Shown here piece after piece: positions 40,949 through 50,960 of a DNA stretch of 64,000 nt; position 1 is the stretch's first letter, and the number at the start of each line of letters is the position of its first letter. Below the pieces are notes generated by a model, which was given only the letters and a program-made list of their open reading frames with translations, was not told the origin of the DNA and ran no database searches. The stretch is from positions 62,001 to 126,000 of the forward strand of contig NZ_JAUHJR010000009.1 of the NCBI RefSeq assembly GCF_030412915.1. The letters run 5' to 3'. This stretch comes from Nocardioides abyssi (GTDB lineage Bacteria; Actinomycetota; Actinomycetes; Propionibacteriales; Nocardioidaceae). Position numbers and translations under genes: made by a program.

Positions 40949-41716
40949 TCAGTCGTCGCCGCAGACGGCGGGCTGGGTGCAGACGGTGGGCTGGCCCGGG
41001 ACGGAGACGTCGTAGATCGGGGCCTCCTGGGCGGCGAGGAGGCCGGCGAGGACCTCGGCCTTCTGCTCCGAGGCGTCCGAGCTCCCCCACCGGACGGTGC
41101 GGCCGTCGCGCATCGCCAGCGAGACCTGGTCGATCGTGCGGACCTCGACGTGGTCGACCGCGGCGGCGAGCTCCTCGGGCAGGGCCGCGACGATCGCGGC
41201 GGCCTCGACGAGCGCGTCGTCGGCGACGTCGGCCGAGACCTGCACGCGCGGCAGGCCCGGAGGTGCCTTGCGGAAGCGGTCGAAGACCACGCCCTCGGCG
41301 TCGAGCCCGCGGACGTCGCCGCCGATCGCGACCACCGCCACCGGCGTGCGCTCGGTGACCTCGACCAGCACCTTGTCCGGCCACTGCCGCGACACGTCGA
41401 CCTCGCGCACCGGCGCCAGGGTCTCGACCCGGGCCTCGATGGCCGCGAGGTCGAGCGTGGCGAGCGGCTCCCCCGTCGGGACGGCGGCCGCGCTGCGGAC
41501 CTCGCCGGTGCTGAGCCGGTCGGTGCCGCGCACCTCGACGCCCTGCACGGCGAGCCGCTCGGAGAAGAACACCAGCCACAGCCCGCCGACGAGCAGCGCG
41601 AGCACCAGCACCACCGCGAGCACGAGCCGCCAGCGGCGTCGCCGGCCGGCCCGCTGCCGGCGGACGAACCGGCGGCGGGTGCGCTCGAAGGTGTCGGTGC
41701 TCGACCGGTCAGCCAT
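40949..41716 (-). CDS. ftsQ: Cell division protein FtsQ
   Basis: FtsQ is a bitopic divisome protein. It has 255 residues: a very basic cytoplasmic N-terminus (residues about 10-33, mostly Arg), one membrane helix (about 34-55), a POTRA domain (VQGVEVRGTDRLSTGEV) and the FtsQ beta domain (WPDKVLVEVTERTPVA). Two cysteines lie at the C-terminus (TVCTQPAVC). ATG 41716 overlaps the murC stop by 8 nt. Confidence 0.94.
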   Translation of the reverse strand: MADRSSTDTFERTRRRFVRRQRAGRRRRWRLVLAVVLVLALLVGGLWLVFFSERLAVQGVEVRGTDRLSTGEVRSAAAVPTGEPLATLDLAAIEARVETLAPVREVDVSRQWPDKVLVEVTERTPVAVVAIGGDVRGLDAEGVVFDRFRKAPPGLPRVQVSADVADDALVEAAAIVAALPEELAAAVDHVEVRTIDQVSLAMRDGRTVRWGSSDASEQKAEVLAGLLAAQEAPIYDVSVPGQPTVCTQPAVCGDD

Positions 41717-43082
41717 GGTCGGCCAGCAGCTCCAGCACGAGGGGGCCAACGGTGGTGATCGTGCCGGCGCCGAGCGTCAGCACCAGGTCGCCGGGGCGGG
41801 CGCGGCGCGCGAGCTCGGCGGCGACGTCGGCCAGGTCGGGCACGAACGCGACCCGGTCGGCCGGCAGCGGCACCGAGCCGGCGACGTACGCCCCGGTGAC
41901 GTCGGGGTCGGCCTCCTCGCGGGCGAGGTAGACGTCGGTGAGCACGACCTCGTCGGCGGCGCCGAGGGCCTGACCCATCGCCTCGCCGAAGATCCGCGTG
42001 CGCGAGACCAGGTGCGGCTGGAAGGCGACGACGAGCCGCCCCTCCCCCGCCAGCGCGCGACCCGACTGCAGGTCGCCGATGATCTCGGCGGGGTGGTGGG
42101 CGTAGCTGTCGTAGACGCGGACGCCGCCGGCCTCGCCCTTGCGCTCCATCCGCCGCTTCGTCCCGGTGTACGCCGCCAGGCCGGCCGCCAGCGCGGCGTG
42201 GTCGAGCCCGAGGGCCAGCCCGGTGGCCAGCGCGGCCAGCGCGTCGGCGAGGTAGTGGTCGCCGGGCGACCAGAGCGTGATCCCCGCGAGCGCGTCCGGG
42301 CCGACGTCGACCGAGTCCGCAGCGTCGGCGCGGGTGGAGACGGTGACGACGCGGCGGCCGAGGGCCCGGTGCCGCTCGGCCAGCGCCGCCGCCCCGGGGT
42401 CGTCGACCACGCAGACGAGGAACCCGTCGGGCGAGACGGTGTCGGCGAACTCGTCGAACGCGGCGGCGTACGCCTCCGGGGTGCCCCACTGGTCGAGGTG
42501 GTCGGCGTCGACGTTGGTGACGACGGCGGCGTGCGGCGCGTAGTGCAGGAACGCGCCGTCGCTCTCGTCGGCCTCGGCGACGAAGAGGTCGCCGCTGCCC
42601 TCGGCCGCGTTGGTGCCGGTGGCGGCGAGCTCGCCCCCGACCGCGTAGGTCGGGTCGGCGCCGGCGGACTGGAGCGCGACGGTCAGCAGCGAGGTGGTGG
42701 TGGTCTTGCCGTGGGTGCCGGCGACGGCGACGACGCGGCGACCGGCCATGACCGAGGCGAGCGCGGAGGAGCGTGGGAGGACGCGCAGGCCGCGGCGGAC
42801 GGCCTCGACGTACTCCGGGTTGTCCTCGCGGACCGCGGTGGAGACCACGAGGGTGTCGGCGTCGCCCACCTGGGCGGCGTCGTGGCCGACGAAGACGGTC
42901 GCGCCGGCCTCGCGCAGGGACGCCAGCGTGGCGCTGTCGACGCCGTCGCTGCCGCTCACCCCGATGCCGCGGGCCAGCATGATCCGGGCGATCGCCGAGA
43001 GGCCGGCGCCGCCGATGCCGACGAAGTGGACGCGGCCGAGCTCCTCGGCGGGCGGGACGACGTCCGGGACGGGGATCCTCAC
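41709..43082 (-). CDS. murC: UDP-N-acetylmuramate-L-alanine ligase
   Basis: MurC adds L-Ala to UDP-MurNAc. It has 457 residues. The N-terminal nucleotide fold is VHFVGIGGAGLSAIA, the ATP loop is AGTHGKTTTTSL, and EADESDGAF and DSYAHHPAEI are Mur-ligase motifs. GTG 43082 overlaps the murG stop by 4 nt. Confidence 0.97.
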   Translation of the reverse strand: MRIPVPDVVPPAEELGRVHFVGIGGAGLSAIARIMLARGIGVSGSDGVDSATLASLREAGATVFVGHDAAQVGDADTLVVSTAVREDNPEYVEAVRRGLRVLPRSSALASVMAGRRVVAVAGTHGKTTTTSLLTVALQSAGADPTYAVGGELAATGTNAAEGSGDLFVAEADESDGAFLHYAPHAAVVTNVDADHLDQWGTPEAYAAAFDEFADTVSPDGFLVCVVDDPGAAALAERHRALGRRVVTVSTRADAADSVDVGPDALAGITLWSPGDHYLADALAALATGLALGLDHAALAAGLAAYTGTKRRMERKGEAGGVRVYDSYAHHPAEIIGDLQSGRALAGEGRLVVAFQPHLVSRTRIFGEAMGQALGAADEVVLTDVYLAREEADPDVTGAYVAGSVPLPADRVAFVPDLADVAAELARRARPGDLVLTLGAGTITTVGPLVLELLADHG

Positions 43083-44158
43083 GCGCCGGCCCCGCCGACC
43101 TCGAGCACGATGCGGGCCAGCTCCTCGTCGGCGTCGCGCGGGACCAGGCCGCTGGCGGCCGCGCTCATCGCGGCGAGCCGCTCGGCGTCGTGGGCCAGGC
43201 CCGGGACGGTCGCCGCGACCCACTCGGAGGTGAACGCCGCGTCGGAGACCAGCAGCGCTCCCCCGGCGTCGACGACGGGCCGGGCGTTGTGCTCCTGCTC
43301 GCCGTTGCCGATCGGCAGCGGCACGAAGACCGTGGGCACGCCGGACGCGGCGGCCTCGGTGACGCTGTTGGCGCCGGCCCGGCAGACCATCAGGTCCGCG
43401 GCGGCCAGCGCGAGGTCCATCCGGTCGACGAAGTCGACGACGACGTACGGCGTGCCGGTCGCCACGGGCGTCGCCTCGCCCTTCGGGCCGACGACGTGCA
43501 GCACCTGCACGCCGGCCGCACCGAGGGCCTCGGCAGCACCGGAGACCGACTGGTTGAGCCGGCGCGCGCCCTGGGAGCCGCCGGTCACGACGAGCGTGGG
43601 CAGGTCGGGGTCGAGCCCGAAGAAGGCCCGCGCCTCGGCCCGCAGCGCCGGCCGGTCGAGGGTGGCGATCATCCGGCGGATCGGCAGGCCGACGTACTCC
43701 GCCTTGGGCAGCGGCGTGTCGGGGAAGGACACCGCGACACGACGCGCGACGCGCGCCCCGACCTTGTTGCCGATGCCGGGCAGGGCGTTCTGCTCGTGGA
43801 CGACGACCGGCACCCCGCGACGGCGGGCGGCGAGGTACGCCGGCACCGACACGTAGCCGCCGTAGCCGACGACCACGTCGGGCCGGACCCGGTCGAGCAC
43901 GTCGTTGGTCGCGCGGACGGCCGCGCGCAGCCGGGACGGCACGCGCAGCAGGTCGCCGCCGACCTTGCGGGGCAGCGGCACCGGCGGGATGAGCTCGAGG
44001 GGGTAGCCGGCCTCGGGCACGACGCGGTTCTCCAGCCCGCGGGGCGTGCCCAGGCAGGTGATCTCCACGTCGGGCCGCAGCCGCTTGAGGGCATCGGCGG
44101 TGGCGAGCAGGGGCGAGGTGTGGCCGGCGGTTCCACCGCCGGCGAGCAGGACGCGCAT
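43079..44158 (-). CDS. murG: MurG lipid II synthase
   Basis: MurG transfers GlcNAc from UDP-GlcNAc to lipid I at the inner membrane face. It is a 359-residue GT-B enzyme with glycine-rich loops GGGTAGHTSP and VTGGSQGARRLN. HEQNALPG is also present, and the UDP-binding segment CRAGANSVTEA lies before PLPIGNGEQEHNA. It starts 6 nt after the ftsW stop. Confidence 0.97.
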   Translation of the reverse strand: MRVLLAGGGTAGHTSPLLATADALKRLRPDVEITCLGTPRGLENRVVPEAGYPLELIPPVPLPRKVGGDLLRVPSRLRAAVRATNDVLDRVRPDVVVGYGGYVSVPAYLAARRRGVPVVVHEQNALPGIGNKVGARVARRVAVSFPDTPLPKAEYVGLPIRRMIATLDRPALRAEARAFFGLDPDLPTLVVTGGSQGARRLNQSVSGAAEALGAAGVQVLHVVGPKGEATPVATGTPYVVVDFVDRMDLALAAADLMVCRAGANSVTEAAASGVPTVFVPLPIGNGEQEHNARPVVDAGGALLVSDAAFTSEWVAATVPGLAHDAERLAAMSAAASGLVPRDADEELARIVLEVGGAGA

Positions 44159-44164
44159 CGCGGG

Positions 44165-45466
44165 TCAGCCTACGAGCGAGCGGCCGCGCTCGCGCTTGCG
44201 GTGCGCGAGGGCGCGGGCCGCCTCCGGCTCGCGGCGGGCGAAGCCGATGAGCAGGCCGAGGGCCACCAGGGACGGGAGCAGCGCGGACCCGCCGTAGGAG
44301 ACCAGCGGGAGCGGGATGCCGATGACCGGCAGCAGGGCCAGCACCATGCCGACGTTGATGATCATCTGGCCGATCAGCCACACCACGATGCCGAAGGTGC
44401 AGTAGCGCACGAACGGGTCGGCGGTCTCGCGGGCGACCCGGAGCGCGGCGTAGGCGATGGTCAGGAAGAGCCCCACGACGAGCAGCGTGCCGACCAGGCC
44501 GAGCTCCTCGCCGAGCACGGCGAAGATGAAGTCGGTGTGGGCCTCGGGCAGGTCGCCCCACTTCTGCTGGCTGGCGCCGATGCCCTGGCCGAAGACGCCG
44601 CCGGTCGAGAGCGCGTACAGGCCGTGGGCGGGCTGCCAGCCCGCGTCGTGGTAGTCCTGGAAGGGGTCGACGAAGTTGGTGATGCGCCCCAGCCGCTCGG
44701 AGCTGGTGGAGGCGATGAAGATCGCCAGCACGCTGAGGATCGACAGGCTGAAGGTGAAGAAGCGCGCGGGCGCACCGACCACCCACAGCAGGCCGAGCAG
44801 GATCGCCATGAAGACCAGCGCGGTGCCGAGGTCGCGGCCCACGACGACGAGCGCGGTGGCCAGCAGCAGGCCGGGGACGACCGGCACCATGATCTGGTGC
44901 AGCTGGCCGAGCCGGCGCTCCTTGTTGGCGTAGGTCGCCGCGGCCCAGATGACCAGGGCCAGCTTGGCGATCTCCGAGGGCTGGATCTGGATCGGGCCGA
45001 GCGCGAGCCAGTTCTGGTTGCCGTTGACGGTGACGCCGAGGAAGGCGGTCATCAGCAGCAGCACGAGCGCGACGAGGTACGCCGGGAACGCGAGCCGCTT
45101 GAGCCAGCGCGTGCTCATCCGGCTGGCGACGTACGCCGCCGGCAGGCCCAGCGCGACCCACATGAGCTGGCGGGTGACGATCGCGTAGGAGTTGTCGAAG
45201 ACGCGGAAGGAGTACACGCTCGACGCGCTCAGCACCATGATCAGACCGATGGTGAGCAGCAGCCCGGACGCGCCGAGCAGCAGGTAGTAGGCCGTCAGCG
45301 GCTTGTCGAGCGCCTCGCGGACCGCCGCGAACCAGGCGAACCGACCGGTGCGCGGCTCGGCGGCCTCGGCGGGCTCCCGGGCCGTCGGGGACGTGCGGGA
45401 CTCCCCCGGCTCACGGCTCGGCCGGCCGGCCGACCGGCTGCTGGGCGGCTCGACGGTGGTGGACAC
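44165..45466 (-). CDS. ftsW: FtsW septal peptidoglycan polymerase
   Basis: This 433-residue SEDS glycosyltransferase works with FtsI at the septum. A Ser/Pro/Glu-rich cytoplasmic tail (about 1-50) precedes ten membrane helices. SEDS motifs include NGNQNWLALGPIQIQPSE, VGRDLGTA, AHTDFIFAVLGEELG and PLPLVSYGGSALL. GTG 45466 gives the MSTT start. Confidence 0.96.
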   Translation of the reverse strand: MSTTVEPPSSRSAGRPSREPGESRTSPTAREPAEAAEPRTGRFAWFAAVREALDKPLTAYYLLLGASGLLLTIGLIMVLSASSVYSFRVFDNSYAIVTRQLMWVALGLPAAYVASRMSTRWLKRLAFPAYLVALVLLLMTAFLGVTVNGNQNWLALGPIQIQPSEIAKLALVIWAAATYANKERRLGQLHQIMVPVVPGLLLATALVVVGRDLGTALVFMAILLGLLWVVGAPARFFTFSLSILSVLAIFIASTSSERLGRITNFVDPFQDYHDAGWQPAHGLYALSTGGVFGQGIGASQQKWGDLPEAHTDFIFAVLGEELGLVGTLLVVGLFLTIAYAALRVARETADPFVRYCTFGIVVWLIGQMIINVGMVLALLPVIGIPLPLVSYGGSALLPSLVALGLLIGFARREPEAARALAHRKRERGRSLVG

Positions 45467-45490
45467 GGCCCGCCTCCTCGTCTCGCTGCC

Positions 45491-46978
45491 TCAGTGCTGC
45501 CCGGTCCTCCTGCGCACGGCGGCCGCGAACTGCTCCCCGCGGTCGGCGTAGCTGGCGAACAGGTCCATGGAGGCGCATCCGGGAGCCAGCAGGACCGTGT
45601 CGCCGGGTCGGGCCAACGTGGCCGCCGCCTCCACGACGCGCTCCATGGGAGCCTGTTCGGCACCAGTCTCACCGGCGTCGACGTCGATCACGGGCACATC
45701 GGGCGCGTGTCGCGCGAGCGCCTCGGCGACCACCCCGCGGTCGCGGCCGAGGAGGACGACGCCGCGCAGCCGGTCGCGCACCGTGCGGACCAGGTCGTCG
45801 AAGCGCGCGCCCTTGGCCAGGCCGCCCGCGATCCAGACGACCGGGTCGTGGGCCTGCAGCGAGGACTGGGCCGCGTGGGGGTTGGTGGCCTTGGAGTCGT
45901 CGACCCAGGTGACGCCCTCGTGCTCGGCCACGACCGCGATGCGGTGGGCGTCGGGGCGGAAGGCGCGCAGCCCGTCGCGGACCGCCTGCTGGGAGACCCC
46001 GTGGGCCCGGGCGAGCGCGGCCGCCGCCAGCGCGTCGGCGACGAAGTGCGGGGCGGGGCTGGCGAGGTCGGCGACCGTGCACAGCTCGGCCGCGCTCGTG
46101 CCGCGCTCCTCGATGAAGGCGCGGTCGACGAGGATGTCCTCGACCAGGCCGACCATGCCGACGCCCGGCATGCCGAGGGTGAAGCCGATCGCACGGGCGC
46201 CGTCCTGCACGTCGGCCTCGCGGACCAGCCGCTCGGTCGCGGGGTCGGCGACGTTGTAGACGCAGGCGCGCTGGACGCCCTCGTAGACGCGGCCCTTGTC
46301 GGCGGCGTACGCCGTCATCGGGTCCGCGTCGCCGGCCCAGCCGCCGGCGTACCAGTCCAGGTGGTCCTCGGCGAGGTTGAGCACGGCCGCGGACTCGGCC
46401 GCCATCGAGCGGGTGTAGTGGAGCTGGAAGCTGGAGAGCTCGACGGCCAGCGCGTCGTACGGCGTGGGGTCCATGACCGCCTCGACCAGCGGCAGGCCGA
46501 CGTTGCCGGCGGCGACGCTGCGCAGGCCGGCGGCGCGCAGGATCGCGTCCAGCATCTGCACGGTCGTGGTCTTGCCGTTGGTGCCGGTCACCGCCAGCCA
46601 GGGCGCGGCGTGCTCGGGGTGGCGCAGGCGCCAGGCGAGCTCGACCTCGCCCCAGACGGGCACGCCGCGGGCGTGGGCCTGGGCCAGCAGCGGCGCGTCG
46701 GGGCGCCAGCCGGGGCTGGTGACCAGCACGTCGACGTCGTCGGGAAGGACGGCCGTGGCGCCCTGCTCGAGCCGGATCGAGGCACCGAGCACCTCGAGCA
46801 GCTCGGCCTTCTCCTCCTTGCCGGAGGCCGACTCGTCGAGCGCGGTGACGTCGGCACCGAGGTGGAGCAGGTTGTCGGCGGCGGCGAAGCCGGAGACCCC
46901 GAAGCCGGCGACGACGGCGCGGACGCCCTCCCAGGACTCGGTCTGGCCGAGGCTGTCGAGACGGTCGGCGGCGCCCAT
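45491..46978 (-). CDS. murD: UDP-MurNAc-L-Ala D-glutamate ligase
   Basis: MurD adds D-Glu. It has 495 residues, somewhat longer than the usual 440-470. The N-domain is VVAGFGVSGFAAADNL, the ATP loop VTGTNGKTTTVQ, with LNLAEDHLDWY, VDDSKATNPHAA and LAPGCASMDLFASYADRGEQF at the C-domain. The ATG and the mraY stop share one base (TGATG). Confidence 0.96.
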   Translation of the reverse strand: MGAADRLDSLGQTESWEGVRAVVAGFGVSGFAAADNLLHLGADVTALDESASGKEEKAELLEVLGASIRLEQGATAVLPDDVDVLVTSPGWRPDAPLLAQAHARGVPVWGEVELAWRLRHPEHAAPWLAVTGTNGKTTTVQMLDAILRAAGLRSVAAGNVGLPLVEAVMDPTPYDALAVELSSFQLHYTRSMAAESAAVLNLAEDHLDWYAGGWAGDADPMTAYAADKGRVYEGVQRACVYNVADPATERLVREADVQDGARAIGFTLGMPGVGMVGLVEDILVDRAFIEERGTSAAELCTVADLASPAPHFVADALAAAALARAHGVSQQAVRDGLRAFRPDAHRIAVVAEHEGVTWVDDSKATNPHAAQSSLQAHDPVVWIAGGLAKGARFDDLVRTVRDRLRGVVLLGRDRGVVAEALARHAPDVPVIDVDAGETGAEQAPMERVVEAAATLARPGDTVLLAPGCASMDLFASYADRGEQFAAAVRRRTGQH

Positions 46979-48048
46979 CAGATTCCTGCGACCCACTCGG
47001 CGTAGAAGATGCCGAGGCCGGCGGCGACGCAGAGGCCGGTGACGATCCAGAACCGGATGACGACCGTGACCTGCTCCCAGCCGAGCATCTCGAAGTGGTG
47101 GTGGATGGGTGCCATCCGGAAGATCCGCTTGCCGCCGCTGATCCGGAACCAGCCGACCTGGAGCATCACCGAGAGGGTCTCGACGACGAAGACCCCGCCG
47201 AGCACGACGAGCAGCAGCTCGGTGCGGGTGAGGATCGCGAAGCCGGCGAGCGCCGAGCCGAGCGCGAGCGAGCCGGTGTCGCCCATGAAGATCTGCGCCG
47301 GCGAGGCGTTCCACCACAGGAAGCCGAAGCAGGCGCCGGTGATCGCGGCGGCGATGACGGCCAGGTCGAGCGGGTCGCGCACCTCGTAGCAGGTGGCGCC
47401 GGGCGAGATCTCGCAGGACTGGTTGTTCTGCCAGATGTTGACCAGCGTGTAGGCGCCGAAGACCATCACGCTCGCACCGGTGGCGAGCCCGTCGAGGCCG
47501 TCGGTGAGGTTCACCGCGTTGGAGGTGGCGGTGACGATCAGCCAGATCAGCGCCATCACCACGACGGTCGGCAGCGCGAAGGCGGTGAAGTCGCGGATGA
47601 AGGAGATGTGGTCCGAGGCGGGCGTGCGGCCGCGGTCGTCCTCGAGCCACGGCGAGAGCGCCAGGAAGCCGAAGACCAGCGCGATGACGGTCTGCCCGAC
47701 CATCTTGGCCTTGCTGCGCAGGCCCAGGCTGCGCTGCTTGGAGATCTTGATGAAGTCGTCGAGGAAGCCGACCAGGCCCATGCCGACGAAGAGGAAGAGC
47801 AGCAGCAGCGCCGAGGCCGACGGCTCGCTCATCGTGATCAGCTTGGCGGCGAAGTAGCCGATGACGGTCGCGGCGATGATGACGACGCCGCCCATCGTGG
47901 GCGTGCCGCGCTTGGTGTGGTGGCTGGTGGGGCCGTCGTCGCGGATCTCCTGGCCGTAGCCCAGCCGGGTGAACTGCGTGATGGCGACCCGGGTGCCGAG
48001 CAGGGAGATGAGCAGGGCGAGCCCACCCCCGAGCAGTACGGCTCTCAC
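46978..48048 (-). CDS. mraY: MraY phospho-MurNAc-pentapeptide transferase
   Basis: MraY makes lipid I on undecaprenyl phosphate. It has 356 residues and ten membrane helices. Conserved loops are DDGPTSHHTKRGTPTMGG, the Asp pair in VGFLDDFIK, NLTDGLDGLA with its active-site Asp, FMGDTGSLALG and the His motif PIHHHFEMLGW. GTG 48048 overlaps the murF stop by 4 nt. Confidence 0.97.
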   Translation of the reverse strand: MRAVLLGGGLALLISLLGTRVAITQFTRLGYGQEIRDDGPTSHHTKRGTPTMGGVVIIAATVIGYFAAKLITMSEPSASALLLLFLFVGMGLVGFLDDFIKISKQRSLGLRSKAKMVGQTVIALVFGFLALSPWLEDDRGRTPASDHISFIRDFTAFALPTVVVMALIWLIVTATSNAVNLTDGLDGLATGASVMVFGAYTLVNIWQNNQSCEISPGATCYEVRDPLDLAVIAAAITGACFGFLWWNASPAQIFMGDTGSLALGSALAGFAILTRTELLLVVLGGVFVVETLSVMLQVGWFRISGGKRIFRMAPIHHHFEMLGWEQVTVVIRFWIVTGLCVAAGLGIFYAEWVAGI

Positions 48049-49424
48049 GACACGGCCTCCAGCAGTCCCTCCGCGACGACCTCGAGCGCGGCTCCGCGCG
48101 AGGCCTTGACGAGGACGGCGTCCCCGGCCGCAGCATTCTTCCGCACCCAGGCCAGTGCTTCGTCCCGCCCCGCCGTGAGCATCGCCTCACCGCTCCAGCC
48201 GGCGACCGACCGGGCGCCCTCGGCGATGCCGGCGGCCGGGTCCCCGACAGCGACGACGACGTCGATGCCGGCCTCGGCCGCGGCACGGCCCACGCCGACG
48301 TGGTCGTCGTGGCTGGTGGGGCCGAGCTCGCGCATCTCCCCCAGCACCGCGACCGTACGCCGCGTGCCGCGCCGCCCGATGGCGGCCAGCGCCTCGATCG
48401 CGGCGACGGTCGACGCCGGGTTGGCGTTGTAGGTGTCGTTGAGCACCACCAGGCCGTCGGCCCGCTCGCGCAGCTCCATCCGCCAGCGCGACGCGCTCTC
48501 CGCGGTCGACAGCGCGGTCGCGACGTCGGCGGCCTCGCAGCCGACGGCGAGCGCCATCGCGGCGGCCGCGGCGGCGTTGGCGACCTGGTGGGCCCCGACC
48601 TGCCGCAGCGCGACCGGGTGCCAGGCCCCCGCGTGGCCGAGCTCGAAGGTCGGGCGGCCGAGCTCGTCGAGCTCGAGCCCGCGCCAGGTGACGTCGCCGG
48701 CCTCTCCGAAGGTCAGCACGCAGGCCTCGGTGCGCGGCGCCATCGCCGCGACCAGCGGGTCGTCGGCGTTGAGGACGGCCGTGCCGGTGGCCGGGAGCGC
48801 CTCGACGATCTCGCCCTTGGCCCGGGCGATCGCCTCGCGGGAGCCGAACTCGCCGAGGTGGGCGGTGCCGACGTTGAGCACCGCGGCCACCGTCGGCGGC
48901 GCGACCTCGCACAGGTAGCGGATGTGCCCGATGCCGCGCGCCCCCATCTCGACGACGAGGTGGGTGGTGTCGGAGGTCGCGCGCAGCACGGTGAGGGGGA
49001 CGCCGATCTCGTTGTTGAAGTTGCCCCGGGTCGCGACCGTGCTGTCGGGCACCCCGCTGCCGGCGACGGTCGCGAGCACGTGGGCGAGGTAGTCCTTGGT
49101 GCCGGTCTTGCCCTGGGACCCGGTCAGCGCCAGCACGGTGGCGCCGGTCCCGTCGACGACGTGGCGGCCCAGCCGGGCCAGCGCCGCGACCGGGTCGTCG
49201 ACCAGCACCGAGGGGCGCCCGGTCCGCCGGCTGCCGAGCACGGCGTGGGCGTGCGCGGCGTACTCGTGGCCGTCGACCCGCTCCCCCGCGACCGCCACGA
49301 ACAGCCCGCCGACGACGGGCTCGCGGCTGTCGAGGTACGCCGGCCCGGTCACCCGGGTGGTGCCGTCGCCGTCGACGGTGCCACCGACGACCGCCGCCAC
49401 CTCGTCGAGCGTCATCGCGATCAC
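48045..49424 (-). CDS. murF: UDP-MurNAc-tripeptide D-Ala-D-Ala ligase
   Basis: MurF adds D-Ala-D-Ala. It has 459 residues. The ATP loop reads LTGSQGKTGTKDYLA, with Gly where many MurF proteins have Thr or Ser; the Lys and Thr that contact phosphate are kept. EMGARGIGHIRYL and NDTYNANPAS are typical. GTG 49424 overlaps the murE stop by 4 nt; an in-frame ATG at 49415 is a possible alternative. Confidence 0.95.
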   Translation of the reverse strand: MIAMTLDEVAAVVGGTVDGDGTTRVTGPAYLDSREPVVGGLFVAVAGERVDGHEYAAHAHAVLGSRRTGRPSVLVDDPVAALARLGRHVVDGTGATVLALTGSQGKTGTKDYLAHVLATVAGSGVPDSTVATRGNFNNEIGVPLTVLRATSDTTHLVVEMGARGIGHIRYLCEVAPPTVAAVLNVGTAHLGEFGSREAIARAKGEIVEALPATGTAVLNADDPLVAAMAPRTEACVLTFGEAGDVTWRGLELDELGRPTFELGHAGAWHPVALRQVGAHQVANAAAAAAMALAVGCEAADVATALSTAESASRWRMELRERADGLVVLNDTYNANPASTVAAIEALAAIGRRGTRRTVAVLGEMRELGPTSHDDHVGVGRAAAEAGIDVVVAVGDPAAGIAEGARSVAGWSGEAMLTAGRDEALAWVRKNAAAGDAVLVKASRGAALEVVAEGLLEAVS

Positions 49425-50935
49425 GACCGCACCGCCTCCAGCTCCTCGCGCACGACCTCGCGGTCGTCGAACGGGTGGACCACGCCGGCCACCTCCTGGC
49501 CGGTCTCGTGCCCCTTGCCGGCCACCAGCACCACGTCGCCGGCCCGCGCGCGGGCGAGCGCCTCGCGGATCGCGGCGCGGCGGTCGCCGACCTCGACGAC
49601 CTCGGCTCCCCCGGTCGCGCCGGCCAGCACGGCGGCGCGGATCGCGGCGGGGTCCTCGGTGCGGGGGTTGTCGTCGGTCACGACCAGCACGTCGGCGAGC
49701 CGGGAGGCGATCTCGCCCATAGTCGGCCGCTTGCCGGGGTCGCGGTCACCGCCCGCACCGAGCACGACGACGAGCCGGCCCTCGGTCACCGGGCGCAGGG
49801 CGGCCACGGCCGCCTCGACGGCGTCGGGCTTGTGGGCGTAGTCGACGACCACCACGAAGTCCTGGCCGGCCTCCACGCGCTCGAGCCGGCCGGGGACGCC
49901 CGCGCCGGTGGCGATGCCGTCGGCGACCGTGGCCGGGTCCAGCCCCGCCTCGGCGCAGGCGGCGACGGCCGCGAGGGTGTTGGCCACGTTGAAGCCGCCG
50001 GGGATCGGGCAGGCCGCGGGCACGTCGACGCCGTCCGGACCGACGACGCGGAACCGCGAGCCGTGCGGGTGCAGCTCGACGTCGACCGCGCGCCAGTCGG
50101 CCTCGGCGCCGGTGGCGGAGAACGTGCGGACCGGCAGCGTCGTCTCGGCGACCAACCGGCGGCCGTGCTCGTCGTCGACGTTGACCAGCGCGCGCCGGGC
50201 CCGCTCGGGGGTGAACAGCGACGCCTTGGCGCGGTAGTAGTCCTCGACGTCGGCGTGGAAGTCGAGGTGGTCACGGCCGAGGTTGAGGAAGACCGCGACG
50301 TCGAAGACGATCCCGTCGACCCGGCCCATCACCAGCGCGTGGCTGGAGACCTCCATCAGGCAGGTGTCGACCTCCTGCTCGACCATCGCGGCGAAGAGGC
50401 CGTGCAGGTCGGGCGCCTCGGGGGTGGTGAGCGTCGTCGCCACGTCGGTGCCGCGGACCCGGGTGCCGACCGTGCCGATCACCGCGGCGGGCACGCCGGC
50501 GGCGGTCAGGCCGCTCTCGGCCAGCCGCGTCGTCGTCGTCTTGCCCTGGGTGCCGGTCACGCCGACCATCCGCATCCGCGTCGCCGGGTCGCCGTTCACC
50601 TGGGCGGCCAGGCGCCCCAGCAGGCGCCGGGGGTCGTCCGCCACCAGGAGGGGTACGTCGGCGGGCGCCCGGTCGGCGCCGGCCGGGTCGGTCAGCACGG
50701 CGACCGCACCCGCCTCGACGGCACCCGCCACGTAGTCGATGCCGTGCACGCGGGCGCCCGGCAGGGCGGCGTACAGGTCACCGGGCCGGACCCGCTGGGA
50801 GCTCAGCGAGACGCCGGTGACCGCGGTGTCGTCGGCGCCCTCCCCGCCCCGGGTGCTCAGGCCGCCCACGGCCGACGCGAGGTCGGCGAGGGTCGTGCGG
50901 CGGGGGTGGCGGGGGCGGCTGGTGGGGGCGTTCAT
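49421..50935 (-). CDS. murE: UDP-MurNAc-dipeptide diaminopimelate ligase
   Basis: MurE adds the third residue of the stem peptide. It has 504 residues. The ATP loop is VTGTQGKTTTTRL, HLDFH is present, and TDDNPRTEDP carries the DNPR motif of diaminopimelate-adding MurE. The motif does not tell meso- from LL-diaminopimelate. ATG 50935 begins 25 nt after the ftsI stop. Confidence 0.96.
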   Translation of the reverse strand: MNAPTSRPRHPRRTTLADLASAVGGLSTRGGEGADDTAVTGVSLSSQRVRPGDLYAALPGARVHGIDYVAGAVEAGAVAVLTDPAGADRAPADVPLLVADDPRRLLGRLAAQVNGDPATRMRMVGVTGTQGKTTTTRLAESGLTAAGVPAAVIGTVGTRVRGTDVATTLTTPEAPDLHGLFAAMVEQEVDTCLMEVSSHALVMGRVDGIVFDVAVFLNLGRDHLDFHADVEDYYRAKASLFTPERARRALVNVDDEHGRRLVAETTLPVRTFSATGAEADWRAVDVELHPHGSRFRVVGPDGVDVPAACPIPGGFNVANTLAAVAACAEAGLDPATVADGIATGAGVPGRLERVEAGQDFVVVVDYAHKPDAVEAAVAALRPVTEGRLVVVLGAGGDRDPGKRPTMGEIASRLADVLVVTDDNPRTEDPAAIRAAVLAGATGGAEVVEVGDRRAAIREALARARAGDVVLVAGKGHETGQEVAGVVHPFDDREVVREELEAVRS

Positions 50936-50960
50936 GACCCGGCGAGGGTATCGCCGCGGC